A DNA stretch of 64,000 nucleotides from Persicaria tinctoria. Its lineage: Eukaryota; Streptophyta; Magnoliopsida; Caryophyllales; Polygonaceae. The position numbers were made by a program, and so were the translations under genes. Below the pieces are notes generated by a model. The model searched no databases. It saw nothing but the letters and a program-made list of their open reading frames with translations, and had not been told where the DNA came from. Numbering within the stretch: position 1 is the first letter of the stretch; each line of letters starts with the position of its first letter. The DNA lies in NCBI GenBank assembly GCA_037127255.1, contig JBANSL010000013.1:5520188-5584187 (forward strand). The letters run 5' to 3'. Of the stretch, positions 22,966-34,019 are shown piece by piece.

Positions 22966-23855
22966 TTTTTTCTAAAAATAAGCAATAAGGGTTTTAAGTT
23001 GCGATTTGTAAACCAACTATTAAATATGTGTTTTTTGTATTTATACAAAAAAAACCAATAAAATTTGTATGCAATAATATTTATACAACATTATTAGTTA
23101 CAAACATATGGAAAAAAATAAATAGTTTTATAATTTGATAGAAATGTATCCAATTTTTTTTTATGATTATATAGTCAAATGAATAAGAGTTAAATAAAGA
23201 AATAATTAATTAAAAATATATAAAAATGTTTTTATTAAGAAAAATCAAATGACATGAAGTCAAATGAGGCAAAAAGGGCTATTTGTCCCTTCAAGTTTTT
23301 TAATATACCAATTTGTCCACAAGAGCACTTTTAATATACCTATTTGTCCCTTAAATTTTTTAATATACCAATTCGTCTTAGAGGAGTCGTTTTAATATAC
23401 CTATTTGTCTTTTCGGCCAATAAAAAAAATATTGTTCTTGTTTTTCAAATGCTTAGTACATAGTAGTATGATTGTATGAAGGCCCTACTGGAATGCAGCT
23501 TTTCCAACAGAAACTGAGCAAGGCATGCTAATATATTGATGTTTTTTTGGGGGTTCAATCCGTACTAATATTATGATGTTTTAAACTATAGAAAGGATTA
23601 AAGAAACAAACACTGTTATTATGATGTTGAGTACTTTTAGAAGCATCTTCATGAAGGCAAATTGCCATTCTTAGTCTTTCATTTAGTCTTAAAGGCTTAG
23701 GAAATAGGATTATTGGGGCCCATTCCACGTTAGAAAGAATTTCCGAATGACTTGTATAACATCGTGGTGAGGTGGTTGGAGACTCTCAACTCTGATTAAC
23801 CCGTAATCAGATATTCGAGTTCAAATGGATTTCTCGGTGTGAAGTGAGTTAAATC

Positions 23856-24182
23856 TAGGGCTGTTATATGAGCTGAACGGCTCGGTTCGGGATCAACTCG
23901 AAAAAATCTCCATTCGAGCTCGTTCACTTACCTAAACAAGCCGAGCTTGAACATGATTTTAAGCTCGGTTGAAAGTTGAAAGCTCGACTCGTTCGATTTA
24001 GGCTCGAATAGCTCGAATAATATGAAATTTCTAAAATTTTCTTTAAGTTTATATGTTATGACCAAGTAAAACTACTTAAAGCTCGAAAAAAGCTCGGCTC
24101 GAGCTCGTTCATTTACTAAAACAAGCCGAGCTTGAACAAAAAAGAAAGCTCGTTTAAAAATTGGGCTCAAATAACACCCCTA
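23856..24182. mobile_element. hAT MITE, family A copy 2 (327 bp)
   Basis: The ends are TAGGGCTGTTATATGAGC and, in reverse, TAGGGGTGTTATTTGAGC. A perfect 8 bp duplication GTTAAATC flanks the element (23848-23855 and 24183-24190). The interior has the same CGAGCTTGAAC and GCTCGTTCA motifs as copies 1 and 3. Just upstream (about 23760-23840) is a stretch with tRNA-like promoter boxes that may be a SINE remnant. Confidence 0.92.
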
Positions 24183-24498
24183 GTTAAATCATTGATTATA
24201 ACATTTTAGAGGTGACATTTTCACTTTGATGATTTATACTCTTGGAACAAATTACTCATGAAGCTTGACAAGGCAATGTGAAAATAATGAATGGAGTGCA
24301 GTTCTTGAAATAATGTGAAATTGTGAATTCATTGAGGTCCCAAAACTAATCCAACTTGAGTTGAAATTTGATCTCCTCAGACTAAAGAGCATCTCTCTTT
24401 AAATGGGGAGATTAGTGAATACGAGAAAGCAGAAAGTGATTAAAAATCATATAATAATTTCAAGCCCAAATTGTCAATCCTTATCTATGCACTATCTA

Positions 24499-26446
24499 TC
24501 TATATATTACTTAAAATCAAAGCTTTTTGACCATGTGTCGCATTTTCGCGCGAAGTTATTTAATGCAATTCCTTTTTATTTAGCAATCTATAAATCTATA
24601 TATTACTAACTAGTGTAGACCCGTCCTGTGTACGGGGAATGCGTTAATCTAACTATAAATTATTTTTTTCTCCAAAATATAATATAAATATAAATAAAAT
24701 TAGTTCGACGGGTTATATATAATCAAAATATCTTTTAATTAGATTCTCTCAAAATATAAATAAAATTCACATTTATAAGGTACTACGTAAAAGTTTTTTT
24801 TTCTAATATATGGTTAATTAAATCTCATGTAATTTAATTAGATAGTTGATTTTTAACAATATTTTAATATTCTTTTTTATTAAATATGTAGTATATATTT
24901 ATTACATTAGTTTACTAAAATATCTATGTACGGATGGATTGTGGCTACATATATGGCTATATAATGTTTTAATTATTTATTTTGTCCTCAAAAAAATAAT
25001 ATAGATAGATATAAAATAACAATTATTAAATGATTGATTTTGATATAAATAATTCTTTCCATCAAAAAATAATCTAAATATAAATAAAATAGCACCTATC
25101 AAATATTACATATTTATCTATTAATATTTTTGGTAAGTATGACTATGAAAATTAGTTTTATTAATTATTTTTATTATTACTACATTATATTGATATAGTT
25201 TTTTCCTTATATAATATTTACTCTTTTATAAGATATTCCATCTATCCAATTATATGTGTTAATGGTAAAATAAAATAATTATTTTTATTAGATTTCCTTT
25301 TTGACGAGAGAAAGTTCTGCGAGACGAGCTCACGCGCTGCCACGTAGGCAAATTCACTCACATGCCGCCACGCAGGCACCAATGCATCGGTTTTAGTATA
25401 TGTATATAGATAACCAAAGCCTTTTGGCCACGTGTCGCATCCTCGCGCGAAGTTATTTAAGGCAATTCCTTTTTATTTAGCAATTGTGATTAATTCAAAA
25501 AAAAAATTAAAAAAATATTGTTAATATTAACTATACAATATTATTTTATTTCATATTAATTACACATTATTATTTCCATTTATTTTTTAAACAATATGAT
25601 GAATTCAAAAGCATTTTTTTATATAAAAAAAATTATAGTTCCAAATATATGATTTTTCTATTTTAGGCAATTCCCTTTTATCTAACCAATGAGATTAATT
25701 CAAAACTTTTTAAAAAAAAATAAAGATAATATTAACTATACACTGTTTTCATTCTACATTAATCACACGATATCATTTCTATTTTGTTTTTAAAACAATT
25801 GGATGAATTCAAAAGCATTTTTTTTTATAAAAATAATAATATATAGTTCCAAATATATGATTTTTTGGAGCAGCCAATCTAAATATAATGAAAACTATTG
25901 TTGTTCTTATAATAAACTTAAATTTTGGATTTTCACCCAACCAACCTAATATAAACTACATAAAACCTTAAATGATAAAAAATTTAAACATTTTTTTAAT
26001 GATTTCCTCCCAGTATATATATAATGAGAAATATTTTTGCTTAGATGTGATAATCACTTTAATTTTATGATTTCCTCCCAATCAACTTAACATAGGAAAA
26101 AATCCAACTAATGACATTTGTACAAGTTCTTCAATTAATCTAGCTATATCTAACTAATAAACCATAAGAACTTTTTATTAGGTGTTATAACCACTTTTAT
26201 TTTGAGATCGATTTTCACCCAATTAATCTATTATACTCAAATCTTAAACTCATGTAATTTTTACACATTTTTCAGAAATATTATTATTATTTTTACTTAC
26301 TTTATCAAATATTTTTTTTCTATTTTATATTAACATTTGGTAATAGTTTATTTAATTTTGTAATATTGTAGTAATTTTCTATACTTACAAAATTTTATAT
26401 TTATTTTTAAAAAAAAATACGCGCCATGGCGCGGGGACTCTACTAG
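24499..26446 (+). mobile_element. Helitron (about 1.95 kb), with a nested Helitron
   Basis: The 5' end TCTATATATTAC and the 3' end, with hairpin GCGCCATGGCGC followed by GGGGACTCTACTAG, are Helitron hallmarks. Insertion lies between A and T with no target duplication. A paralogous stretch at about 46293-46430 carries the same left and right flanks joined without the element, an empty site that supports the boundaries. The first about 100 bp of 5' end are present twice in tandem (24499 and 24595). No Rep/helicase is visible, so it is non-autonomous. Confidence 0.88.
24610..25410 (-). mobile_element. Nested Helitron (801 bp), minus orientation
   Basis: Read on the minus strand it starts TCTATATACATATACTAAAA and ends CTAG after a degenerate GC hairpin (near 24620-24640), between an A and a T of the outer Helitron. 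Removing it rejoins the outer 5' sequence into a run matching the copy at 24499. It has no coding capacity. Confidence 0.8.
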
Positions 26447-27707
26447 TTTAATTTAATGCCTAACCCAAGAGTTTATTAACCTCTAAATCCAACTAGAGAG
26501 CATATCTCAATTTAAGTTGAGGGATTTGTTAATATGCAAAAAGTAGAAGCCGCCCAAAACACCAAGAGTTGACTATAGTAATTTTATATAATGATTTTTA
26601 ACAATTTATTCTCTCAAGCAAAAATAAAAATTAATAAATAAATGTATTTGTTTATTTGTTTTTATATTCTTTAGTTACTTTTCTCATATGTTGTGGCAAA
26701 GAGTTGAAGGGAATTGATGTTGGTTATGAATCATAGAGGAATATATGCCTCTTATCACAAAGTAGCATCTCCCATTTCCCCATCTCCCAAATATCCATAT
26801 GAAGCACTCAATTTAGCCGGCCAAGAACAAAATTCAACTATAGGGTATATCCTTATTTAATGGGAATAGTTTGGCTAGGTTTCATTTGTTCACACAAGTT
26901 AAAAATCTTAATTCCCCCCAAATAAGGCTATTGATCTATCCACTTAATGGAAAGCACACCAAATGTTTGTGCTATGTGATACATTATACCTTATTCATAT
27001 ATAACTTAGGTGTTATTGTTTGTTTGTTGTTAGAATTGTGTTTCAAAAATGCCGCTTTGGATGGGGTGGTCCAGTGGTGTGAAGCAAGGGGAGGGGTCAG
27101 TAGTTTTCACATTATGAAGAATTAAAAGTAAAACGTGAACAATTTATACATATTTTTTTAGGTACATAAAAGAGAATATAAATTCATATCTATGAGCTCA
27201 AGCAAAGAAGCTAAATGCATACTTTATAAAGGGGATTTCATATGCTTTTGTTATTTATTAGTGATGATTGCATCTACATTGAACTCTAGGAGATTTTTCT
27301 TGTATGGAAAAAGAAGTCAATTTCATGTTCAACCAACCAACATATCACACTTTGATGAAAGGCATATGGTGTCTTATGCTGCAATCTCACTTCACTTGCA
27401 AGTTGCAACTTACTTTGTGGGGAGAAGAAGTAGAAAAAGAAGAACAAACCAAAAGAGTCAAAAGTGATAAAAACTCAGAACACAAGACCATTGATTGCTT
27501 CATAAAATCCAATGCACTTCCCAAACCCACCTCACAACTTGCAGTCAACAATCACCTTCTTCACATAATCATAAAAGCAACAACATATCAAAGGCCAACA
27601 AAAAAAAAAGCAAAAGAGCAAACCAACAAAAGAATTGAAAAAAGTAAAAGGACCACCACACCCCATTACAAAAGAAAATCCCTACATTCTCCATCTTCAT
27701 ATATTTG
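26447..27707. other. Upstream flank of the RING gene, no gene supported
   Basis: The first 75 bp match 46388-46440 (duplication anchor). Two open frames at 27.2-27.8 kb lack recognisable features. They are rich in Lys/Thr and simple runs, as expected by chance in this composition. The region probably holds promoter sequence of the RING-H2 gene. Confidence 0.45.
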
Positions 27708-28045
27708 CCTTTGTTCATTCATTAAGTCACCCCCCTTTTGTGATCTCTTTCTTCATTGCCCAACCTACCCACTTCATAAAATGAGTGCTTGATGAAGCTA
27801 ATTTTGAGTGCATATCAACTCAAGATCTTCAAGCCAAGCTAGCTAGCTAGCTAAGGAGAGGCGGCACTCTCCGTGCATTCGTTGTCTTTGTTCATTCATT
27901 ATTAAGAGACCCTCTTTTGTGACTTGAAATCTCCCAATATCCAACCTACCCACTTCATAAAATGAGTGCTAGATGAAGCTAGTTTTGAGTGAACATCAAT
28001 TCAAGATCTTCAAATCGAGCTAGCTAGCTAAGGAGAGACAGAACT
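27708..28045 (+). repeat. Tandem duplication (about 160 bp) in RING gene leader
   Basis: Two copies, about 27708-27865 and 27887-28045, share TTTGTTCATTCATTA, CAACCTACCCACTTCATAAA, GATGAAGCTA and AGCTAGCTAGCTAAGGAGAG segments. Each copy carries a tiny open frame starting ATGAGTGCT (MSA-stop in the first, MSAR-stop in the second). If the region is transcribed, these would be upstream open frames before the RING protein start at 28079. Confidence 0.8.
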
Positions 28046-28078
28046 GTCCGCACGTTTTATCACCTCTCTAGTGAACAC

Positions 28079-29089
28079 ATGGGGTCTCTTAGTAGCCCCA
28101 AGACATGGCCACCAAACATGATCACAAAGGACTGCACTCAAGGCTTTTGTAGTGTCTACTGCCCACAGTGGTGCTACCTCATCTTCCCACCTCCACCTCC
28201 CATGGATTCCTCCTCCTCTTCCTCCTCTACCTCTAGCTTCTCCCCTCTTGTCATAGCCATCATCGGTGTCCTAGCCAGCGCCTTCCTCCTCGTCAGCTAC
28301 TACGCCGTCATCTCCAAGTTCTGCAAGGTAAGTGGGGACAGGAGCCGCAACTCCTGGCCCCACACCGATGACATGACGAATAATAATGATAATGATAATG
28401 ATAATGTGGAGCATGAGCCCTGGAATGCCAGGGCTGCAGGCTTGGATGAAGCCCTTATTAAACTGATCTCGGTCCACAAGTACACGAAGGGCGATAAGGC
28501 CTTTCCGAGCACTGATTGCTCTGTATGCCTTGGCGAGTTTGAGGAGGGTGAGGCACTTAGGCTTTTGCCCAAGTGCAGCCATGCCTTCCATGTTGCTTGC
28601 ATTGATAAGTGGCTCAAGTCGCACTCGAGTTGCCCTCTTTGTCGATCAAACATCGTGTCTATGTTCACTCTCGAGACAATTCAATCCGGTAGGCCAATTG
28701 ATCATGGTCTCTTGATGCCTCAACATGACAGGATTGATCTAGAAGGAGGTGAAGGTGATGGTGATGGCCAGGAAGAAGTACTACAAGTGTTGCCAGCTGA
28801 GATTGTCGAGATCAGAGATGAAGCCGAGAGGAGGCGGTCCACAAGGAGGTCTCTCTCGATGGATTATTCGAGAGAGAGGCGAATCTTGATCGAGGACGAG
28901 GATTGTGAAGCGGAGGAGTGCCAGCTACATGGGTCTGCAGCTGATCATACAAAGGATTCATCAATGGGAGATGCTTATAGGGTGTTGCAATGTGTTATGA
29001 GGTCTGCTGTGATGAAGAGATCGTTTTCGAGTGGCCGATTCTCGTTCCCAAGGAACGCAAGAGGGCGGAATTCGGTTATTCCTGTATGA
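28079..29089 (+). CDS. ATL-family RING-H2 E3 ubiquitin ligase, intronless
   Basis: The 336-residue protein has the ATL layout. There is one transmembrane segment at about 55-77, a basic stretch, and a GLD box at 121-123. The RING-H2 domain has C147, C150, C166, H168, H171, C174, C185 and C188, so all eight zinc ligands are present. A Trp follows in the usual IDKWL position, which suggests E2 binding. Such proteins are membrane-bound ubiquitin ligases, often in stress or defence signalling. The N-terminus has a Cys-rich FCSVYCPQWCY patch and Pro and Ser runs, as in the ATL51/52/54 group as I recall. Residues 101-109 are an Asn/Asp run encoded by an AATGAT repeat. Met42 is an alternative start. 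Broken copies of the RING part lie at 33.2 and 49.6 kb. Confidence 0.93.
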   Translation: MGSLSSPKTWPPNMITKDCTQGFCSVYCPQWCYLIFPPPPPMDSSSSSSSTSSFSPLVIAIIGVLASAFLLVSYYAVISKFCKVSGDRSRNSWPHTDDMTNNNDNDNDNVEHEPWNARAAGLDEALIKLISVHKYTKGDKAFPSTDCSVCLGEFEEGEALRLLPKCSHAFHVACIDKWLKSHSSCPLCRSNIVSMFTLETIQSGRPIDHGLLMPQHDRIDLEGGEGDGDGQEEVLQVLPAEIVEIRDEAERRRSTRRSLSMDYSRERRILIEDEDCEAEECQLHGSAADHTKDSSMGDAYRVLQCVMRSAVMKRSFSSGRFSFPRNARGRNSVIPV

Positions 29090-29837
29090 ATGGGAGGGAA
29101 ATTTCTTGCAGGATGCGAGGCCAAAAGGCCTAATCTCAATCTTTTCCGGGTTTCCTTTGTCTTTTGGTTTGATACTGATTTGCAATTTGAGTTTTTTACA
29201 TGTTCATTTTTGGTGTTTGATGGTTACTTTTGGAGTGTCATAACCAAAGATATATTGAGATAGTTAGCTGCAGCAGTGGCTATGCACTTGCTAATGGCTA
29301 TAGTACCACCATGTTCGAGTGGACAATTGTCGCTCAGAAGGCATATGATAGAGTGGAATTCGGTTATTCTTGTATGAATGTGAGGACAAATTTTTTCTTT
29401 TCTGGGTTTTGGTTTGATATTGAATTGCAAGTTGAGAAAAAAGTTGAGAGTTTTTGATGGGTTCTTTTGGAGTGGCTAAACCAAGATATATTCTAGGTTA
29501 TGCCAACTGCCAAAGAACAACAGTTAACTTCAGAGTGACTCCGTATCCGGGAAGGAGCTTCCTTGGAGTTTCATTTGTACTTCCCCCACAGGAGATATAT
29601 TCTTGTTGTAACACTGGCCCGTAGTGTTACTGTACGGTGGTGGTTGGCTTCGTTCTTCGCCATCGTCCGCAACTATCAGAGTAGTTCTTCTTAGATCGTT
29701 CTTATTGTAGAGTTTTTATTGTATGTCTAGGCGTTTTTCTTTAGGCTCTCAAGAATCAGGCTTGCATGATCTCGAATTTTTACTTTTTTTTAAAAAAGTT
29801 ATCTTCACTTTAAGTACAAGCGGTTGTGCATCTTTGT

Positions 29838-30184
29838 TATGTTGTTATATGAACTGAACAGCTCGAAAAAGCTCGACTCAGCTCGCTCACTTATTTAAAC
29901 GAGCCGAGCTTGAACAAAATTTTAAACTCGGTTGAAAGCTCGACTCGTTTGAATAAAGTTCGAATAGCTCGAATTCTAAGGAATTTCTACAATTTCTTTT
30001 AAGTTAACATGTTATAACCAAGTAGAACTACTTAAAGCTCGGCTCAAGCTCGTTCATTTTCTAAACAAGCCAAGCTTGAACAAAATAAAAGGCTCGTTTA
30101 AAAATTAGGCTCGGCTCGGCTCGAGCTCGTTTAACAAACGAAACAAGCTTGAACATGTCAAGTTCGGCTCAAATAACATCCTTA
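29838..30184. mobile_element. hAT MITE, family A copy 3 (347 bp)
   Basis: It shares the TGTTATATGAACTGAAC start and CTCAAATAACA end with copies at 14481 and 23856. A perfect 8 bp duplication ATCTTTGT flanks it (29830-29837 and 30185-30192). The first bases (TATGTTG instead of TAGGGCTG) have diverged. A partial repeat of its interior (GCTCGAGCTCG-TTTAACAAACG) follows at about 30250-30312. Confidence 0.88.
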
Positions 30185-30192
30185 ATCTTTGT

Positions 30193-31441
30193 TACAGTAT
30201 ATAAAATTCGGCGGACGAATTCAGGATTCGTTCAACCTTCATTTCATTGAATATCGGCTCGAGCTCGGCGGACGAATTCTGCTCGAGCTCGTTTAACAAA
30301 CGAAACAAGCTTGATTTTTCATACCATATGTTTGGTAAAACGGATCTATGATCAGTCATTGTGATGTTTTGAAATCTCCACAATGATAAGTGGACACCGT
30401 TTGCCAAAAGGATTGTTGATCGGTTTAGATAGAGTTTATATAACGGTGTCATTTTACACTTTAATTATTTTGAGTATTATTTTAGCTAGATTATAAAAAA
30501 TTATATTTATAATACTCTACACACATATATTGATATATTTATAAACATCTATCATAAATAAAACTGTTTTTGAAAAATCAAAAAATTATTTTCTAAAATA
30601 ATCCATTTTTTTAATCATTAATACTTTTTAATGTGTATTTTTTATAATAAAAGGTTATAAATACATGAATATATAAAAAGCAATTAAGTGTTAATACTTA
30701 ATAGTATCCAATGTCAAATTTAGGGTTGAAATTGGTAAAATCCCCCCCCCCCCCAAAAAAAACATCGTTACCATTTATCAACCAATTATAATTAGTAATG
30801 ATAAATCTCGTACTATTATGGCGTTACCAACCATTAAAACTCATGTACCGACTTAATTAGTAACTGATGCAATTGATAGGATAAGGTCCTAAATTTAAAT
30901 TTAAAAAAAATATTATAATTAGGTTAACCTTTTTTTTTTAATTAGATTCTCTGGGTTGGTTGCCTTTTTTATAGAGAATCTTTAGGAAAACCGATAATAA
31001 AATACCAAGTTTTATCATCAATGGGCAATTCCTTAGCAAAATATCAAATTTTGTCATCAATATTAAGATTAAAAGTATTAAAAAAAAGGGAAAAAAAATT
31101 GGGTTGAAGATCCACCACCTGGGCAGTTCCCGTCCCTGTCAGGGGAGATGCCAACCATCTCTCCTTTCTACGAACACAATTGGAGACTCCAATTTCCTGG
31201 TATATAAAGGAATTATGTTTATTCCTAAAAACCGATGTGGGATATCTTGTTCAGTACTTGGAGGGTTCGACAGACAGCAGCAGCGACTTTGCAAGGGGAG
31301 TGAACAGCAAGAACAGTTGAACATCGGCGGGAATGGTGTAAATGCTGTGGCCTTGGAGGTGAGGAGGTATCCATCTTTCCTCTCTGTTCGAGATCCACAT
31401 CCGAGATACAAGGAGGCAATTCTCTCTCTGTTCGAGATCCA
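30193..31441. other. AT-rich spacer; no gene seen
   Basis: Holds a C14 homopolymer near 30742 and AT-rich DNA. From about 31110 to 31260 there is sequence (CCCGTCCCTGTCAGG, ACCGATGTGGGAT) that partly recurs near 50370-50465. At 31381-31463 a unit of about 41 bp (CTCTGTTCGAGATCC, CCGAGATACAAGGAGGCAAT) is tandemly duplicated. The 165-codon frame over this stretch has no family features. Confidence 0.5.
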
Positions 31442-32014
31442 GATCCGAGATACAAGGAGGCAATTCGAGGTACGACTCAAATCAGGGATTTGGAGGCGAA
31501 TAGATTTCTCGAATCAGGAGATTGGAGGCAATTCGAGATCCACATCTGTCTTCCCTCTCTGTTCGTCTCATAGGTATGTTCATCTCTCCCTCCATCCCTG
31601 ACTGACTCGGATTTGATTCCTGACTGACTCGAATTTGGTTTCTGAGCGTGAAATGGAGCTTTATTATTGGAACGCACAAGTTATTACCTGCTTGACTTTT
31701 CTTTCCCGATTTTATTGAACTGAAACTGATCAAGTGGAAATGTTGTTGACAAGCATATCTGCATGTTTAGATTTTCTTTGCTCCTTGCTCCGCTCTCTTT
31801 GCTTGTCTATGGTAAACTGGTAATCAAGAATGTAATGGAATGAAACCAGGTGACAAGGGAACAGTCAATGAACAAGAATTTAGAAGCTACTCATACATAG
31901 AATAGAACTCCATTTTCATACTTTACAACAAACCATCAAACCTAACAAATAAATGAAATAGCTAACTACTTGAGCACATTGCAGCTTGCACTCTGTATTC
32001 ATTACAGATTCAGA

Positions 32015-32408
32015 TCATGGGCTGTAGAAACAAGGACCACACTTGCATTTCCACCCTTCTGGTAAGTAGTTTGCATACTGGAGGCTGAAATGGCCATTGA
32101 TGGTGGGGACTTGTATTGCTACACATGGGCAGCATCCATAGCACTTGCTCTCACAGTTTGGAGGTGTTGAACCTATCTTCTTCATCTCCTGGTAAGCTAC
32201 TACTTCCTTTGGTACACTTTCAGTCTCTGATCAAAGATAAGTAACTTGTGAGTGTGTGGGGATAAGACTAACCTGGCGGATGGGCATGATTGAGTTGGTA
32301 AAAGTCCCTACCATCTGCATCTGGTGGTAAAAGTCTACCAGTAGCAGATACCCAACTCATGATATGCAAGAAAACAAGCACTGAAGAAAGCAAAAACCTT
32401 GTTCTCAT
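32015..32408 (-). CDS. EPFL secreted cysteine-rich peptide, copy A
   Basis: Two exons (32273-32408 and 32015-32226, GT-AG intron) encode 115 residues. The first 22 or so are a signal peptide (MRTRFLLSSVLVFLH...SWVSA). The C-terminal domain begins at GSTPPNC and has CESKCYGCCPC, a loop with PTINGHFSLQYANYLPEGW, and a KCKCGPC end. The spacing C-x3-C-x2-C-x2-C ... C-x-C matches EPIDERMAL PATTERNING FACTOR-like peptides, apoplastic ligands of ERECTA-family receptors that control stomatal patterning, growth and organ shape. Two extra cysteines (in CCPC and GPC) give eight, which fits one more disulfide as in several EPFLs. Which subgroup it belongs to is not certain. No disabling change is seen. 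The peptide is too short per exon to show up as a long open frame. Confidence 0.88.
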
Positions 32409-33210
32409 TGCTCTAGACAGACAAATGATTAAGGTTATTATGAGTGGATGGGGTTATGATCATAACCTCAAAGGTTTTAAACAAGTCTATTAAGGTTATT
32501 AGGTAGGTTTTTGGCTTGCTGTATTTGAATTTTAGTGTATGCTAGGTTTCTGAAGGTTTTCAACAAGTCTGTTGAGGTGTAGGTTTTGAATGAGAAAAAT
32601 ATGACTTTTGTTATCTGTGTTATGTACACAGAGGGCAAGGAGCTTTTCTATGATTTTAATCATCCATGGTCATGATAAAACTACTAATTGAGTAATCATA
32701 TATACTGATGAGTTTATATGCTACATTGCTACATCTAATGGAAGTGATTTTGTTATCCGTAGGTTACTCGAGATTCACTATATAATCTTCTAAGGATAGG
32801 AGAGGTTGAAACTGGCAAGGATGACAGGCCATTTGATTTAACCCACCTCCTAAGATAGTATCTACCGAGGTTGTTATGTTTCCTTGTCATTATCCTGGTC
32901 ATGGCTGCTTAATCTGAGTATTGATGCAAGTCATGTGCCTTGAAATTTTTTGGAAATTTATTATTGTTAAGTGAAAGCATTCATATCCACAAGCTATGTT
33001 ATATGATAAAAAGCTTGCTGTGCACTATGAACAAACATCTCAGTATATGTATTTTTTTCCCTTTCAAATCTGCTTATACATACTTCGAAATCTGAAGCCT
33101 GTTCTGCCAGTTTAGCTTGCAGTTAATCAGTATATATTAAAATTCTTATGTTGATACTTGCGTTTTGCTTATGTTGCAGAGCAAAGTCACAGGGATGACT
33201 TAGAATCACA

Positions 33211-33636
33211 GGCCTTTCCGAGCACTGATTGCTCGGTATGTCTTGGCGAGTTTGAGGAGGGTGAGGCTCTTAGGCTTTTGCCCAAGTGCAGCCATGCCTT
33301 CCATGTTGCTTGCATTGATAAGTGGCTCAAGTCGCACTCGAGTTGCCCTCTTTGTCGATCAAACAACGTGTCTATGTTCACTCTCGAGACAATTCAATCC
33401 GGTAGGCCAATCGATCATGGTCTCTTGATGCCTCAACATGAGAGGATTGATCTAGAAGGAGGTGAAGGTGATGGCTAGGAAGAAGTACTGCAAGTGTTGC
33501 CAGCTAATCTCAATCTTTTCCTGGTTTCCTTTGTCTTTTGGTTTGATACTGATTTGCAATTAGAGAAAAGAGTTTGTTTTTGAGTTTTTTCTATGTTCAT
33601 TTTTGGTGTTTGATGGTTACTTTTGGAGTGCCAAAA
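33211..33636 (+). pseudogene. RING-H2 gene fragment, block A
   Basis: From GGCCTTTCCGAGC this matches the intact RING gene from residue 140 (28498) onward and keeps all RING ligands. A CAG codon has become TAG (33476-33478, after EGEGDG), next to a 6 bp loss. Beyond GCCAGCT it jumps to the parental 3' UTR, dropping about 330 bp (28801-29128). Upstream of 33211 the sequence is unrelated to the parent, so the transmembrane part is missing. Without a start codon or membrane anchor it is very likely a pseudogene, although an upstream TTGCAG could act as a splice acceptor. Confidence 0.88.
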
Positions 33637-34019
33637 CCAAAAGGATTTGTTTTCCCCTTTAAAATTGATATTTCATACTCCGTATTGAATACGTTATTTT
33701 AATTATTATTTAGGAGAAGAAAATACAATTTTGATATATAAAATAATCACCCAAGTAAGTAAATAATTAAATAATGAAATAATCACAATTTCAGAAAATA
33801 ACTAAATAATAATTAAATCACTTGATTAACAGCAACATAAAAATAAAAATAAAAATAAAAAAAACAAATATGCAAAGGAATAAAAGAACCCACAAACCCG
33901 GACCAAACCCTACCCTGAACCGGGCCAACCAAACCGAAAATAAATAAAAGAAAACCGGACCCGCCCACTGATGTCTGGATTAAGAAAGAAAGCGAACAGA
34001 AAGGAAAAGAAAATTTGAT

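Larger units (their letters stand above)
20419..23418. mobile_element. Non-autonomous Mutator-like element (3.0 kb)
   Basis: Inverted repeats of about 150 bp form the ends (20419-20571 and 23275-23418), both opening GGCCGAAAAGACAAATAGGT. They contain a repeated short phrase, GGTATATTAAA, several times per arm. A 10 bp direct repeat AATAAAAAAA flanks it at 20409-20418 and 23419-23428; this fits the Mutator target size, though the sequence is low complexity. The interior has no transposase but holds two LINE-like 3' ends and a hAT element nested in the second. Confidence 0.8.
31442..33638. repeat. Segmental duplication block A (EPFL gene plus RING fragment)
   Basis: Nearly identical to 47861-50053, with scattered small indels. 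It contains an intact minus-strand EPFL gene and a plus-strand RING fragment. It stops exactly where the inverted-repeat island begins, while block B continues into sequence matching the 3' flank of the intact RING gene. Confidence 0.93.

Noticed and set aside
27055..27100. tRNA-like A box near GGGGTGGTCCAGTGG
   Set aside because: No matching B box follows at a proper distance.
27192..27792. Open frames of 91 and 162 codons before the RING gene
   Set aside because: Lys/Thr/Ser-rich translation of simple-sequence DNA; no domain and no splice support.
31104..31601. 165-codon frame upstream of the EPFL block
   Set aside because: Composed of local repeats with no family features, and only partly shared with the right copy.
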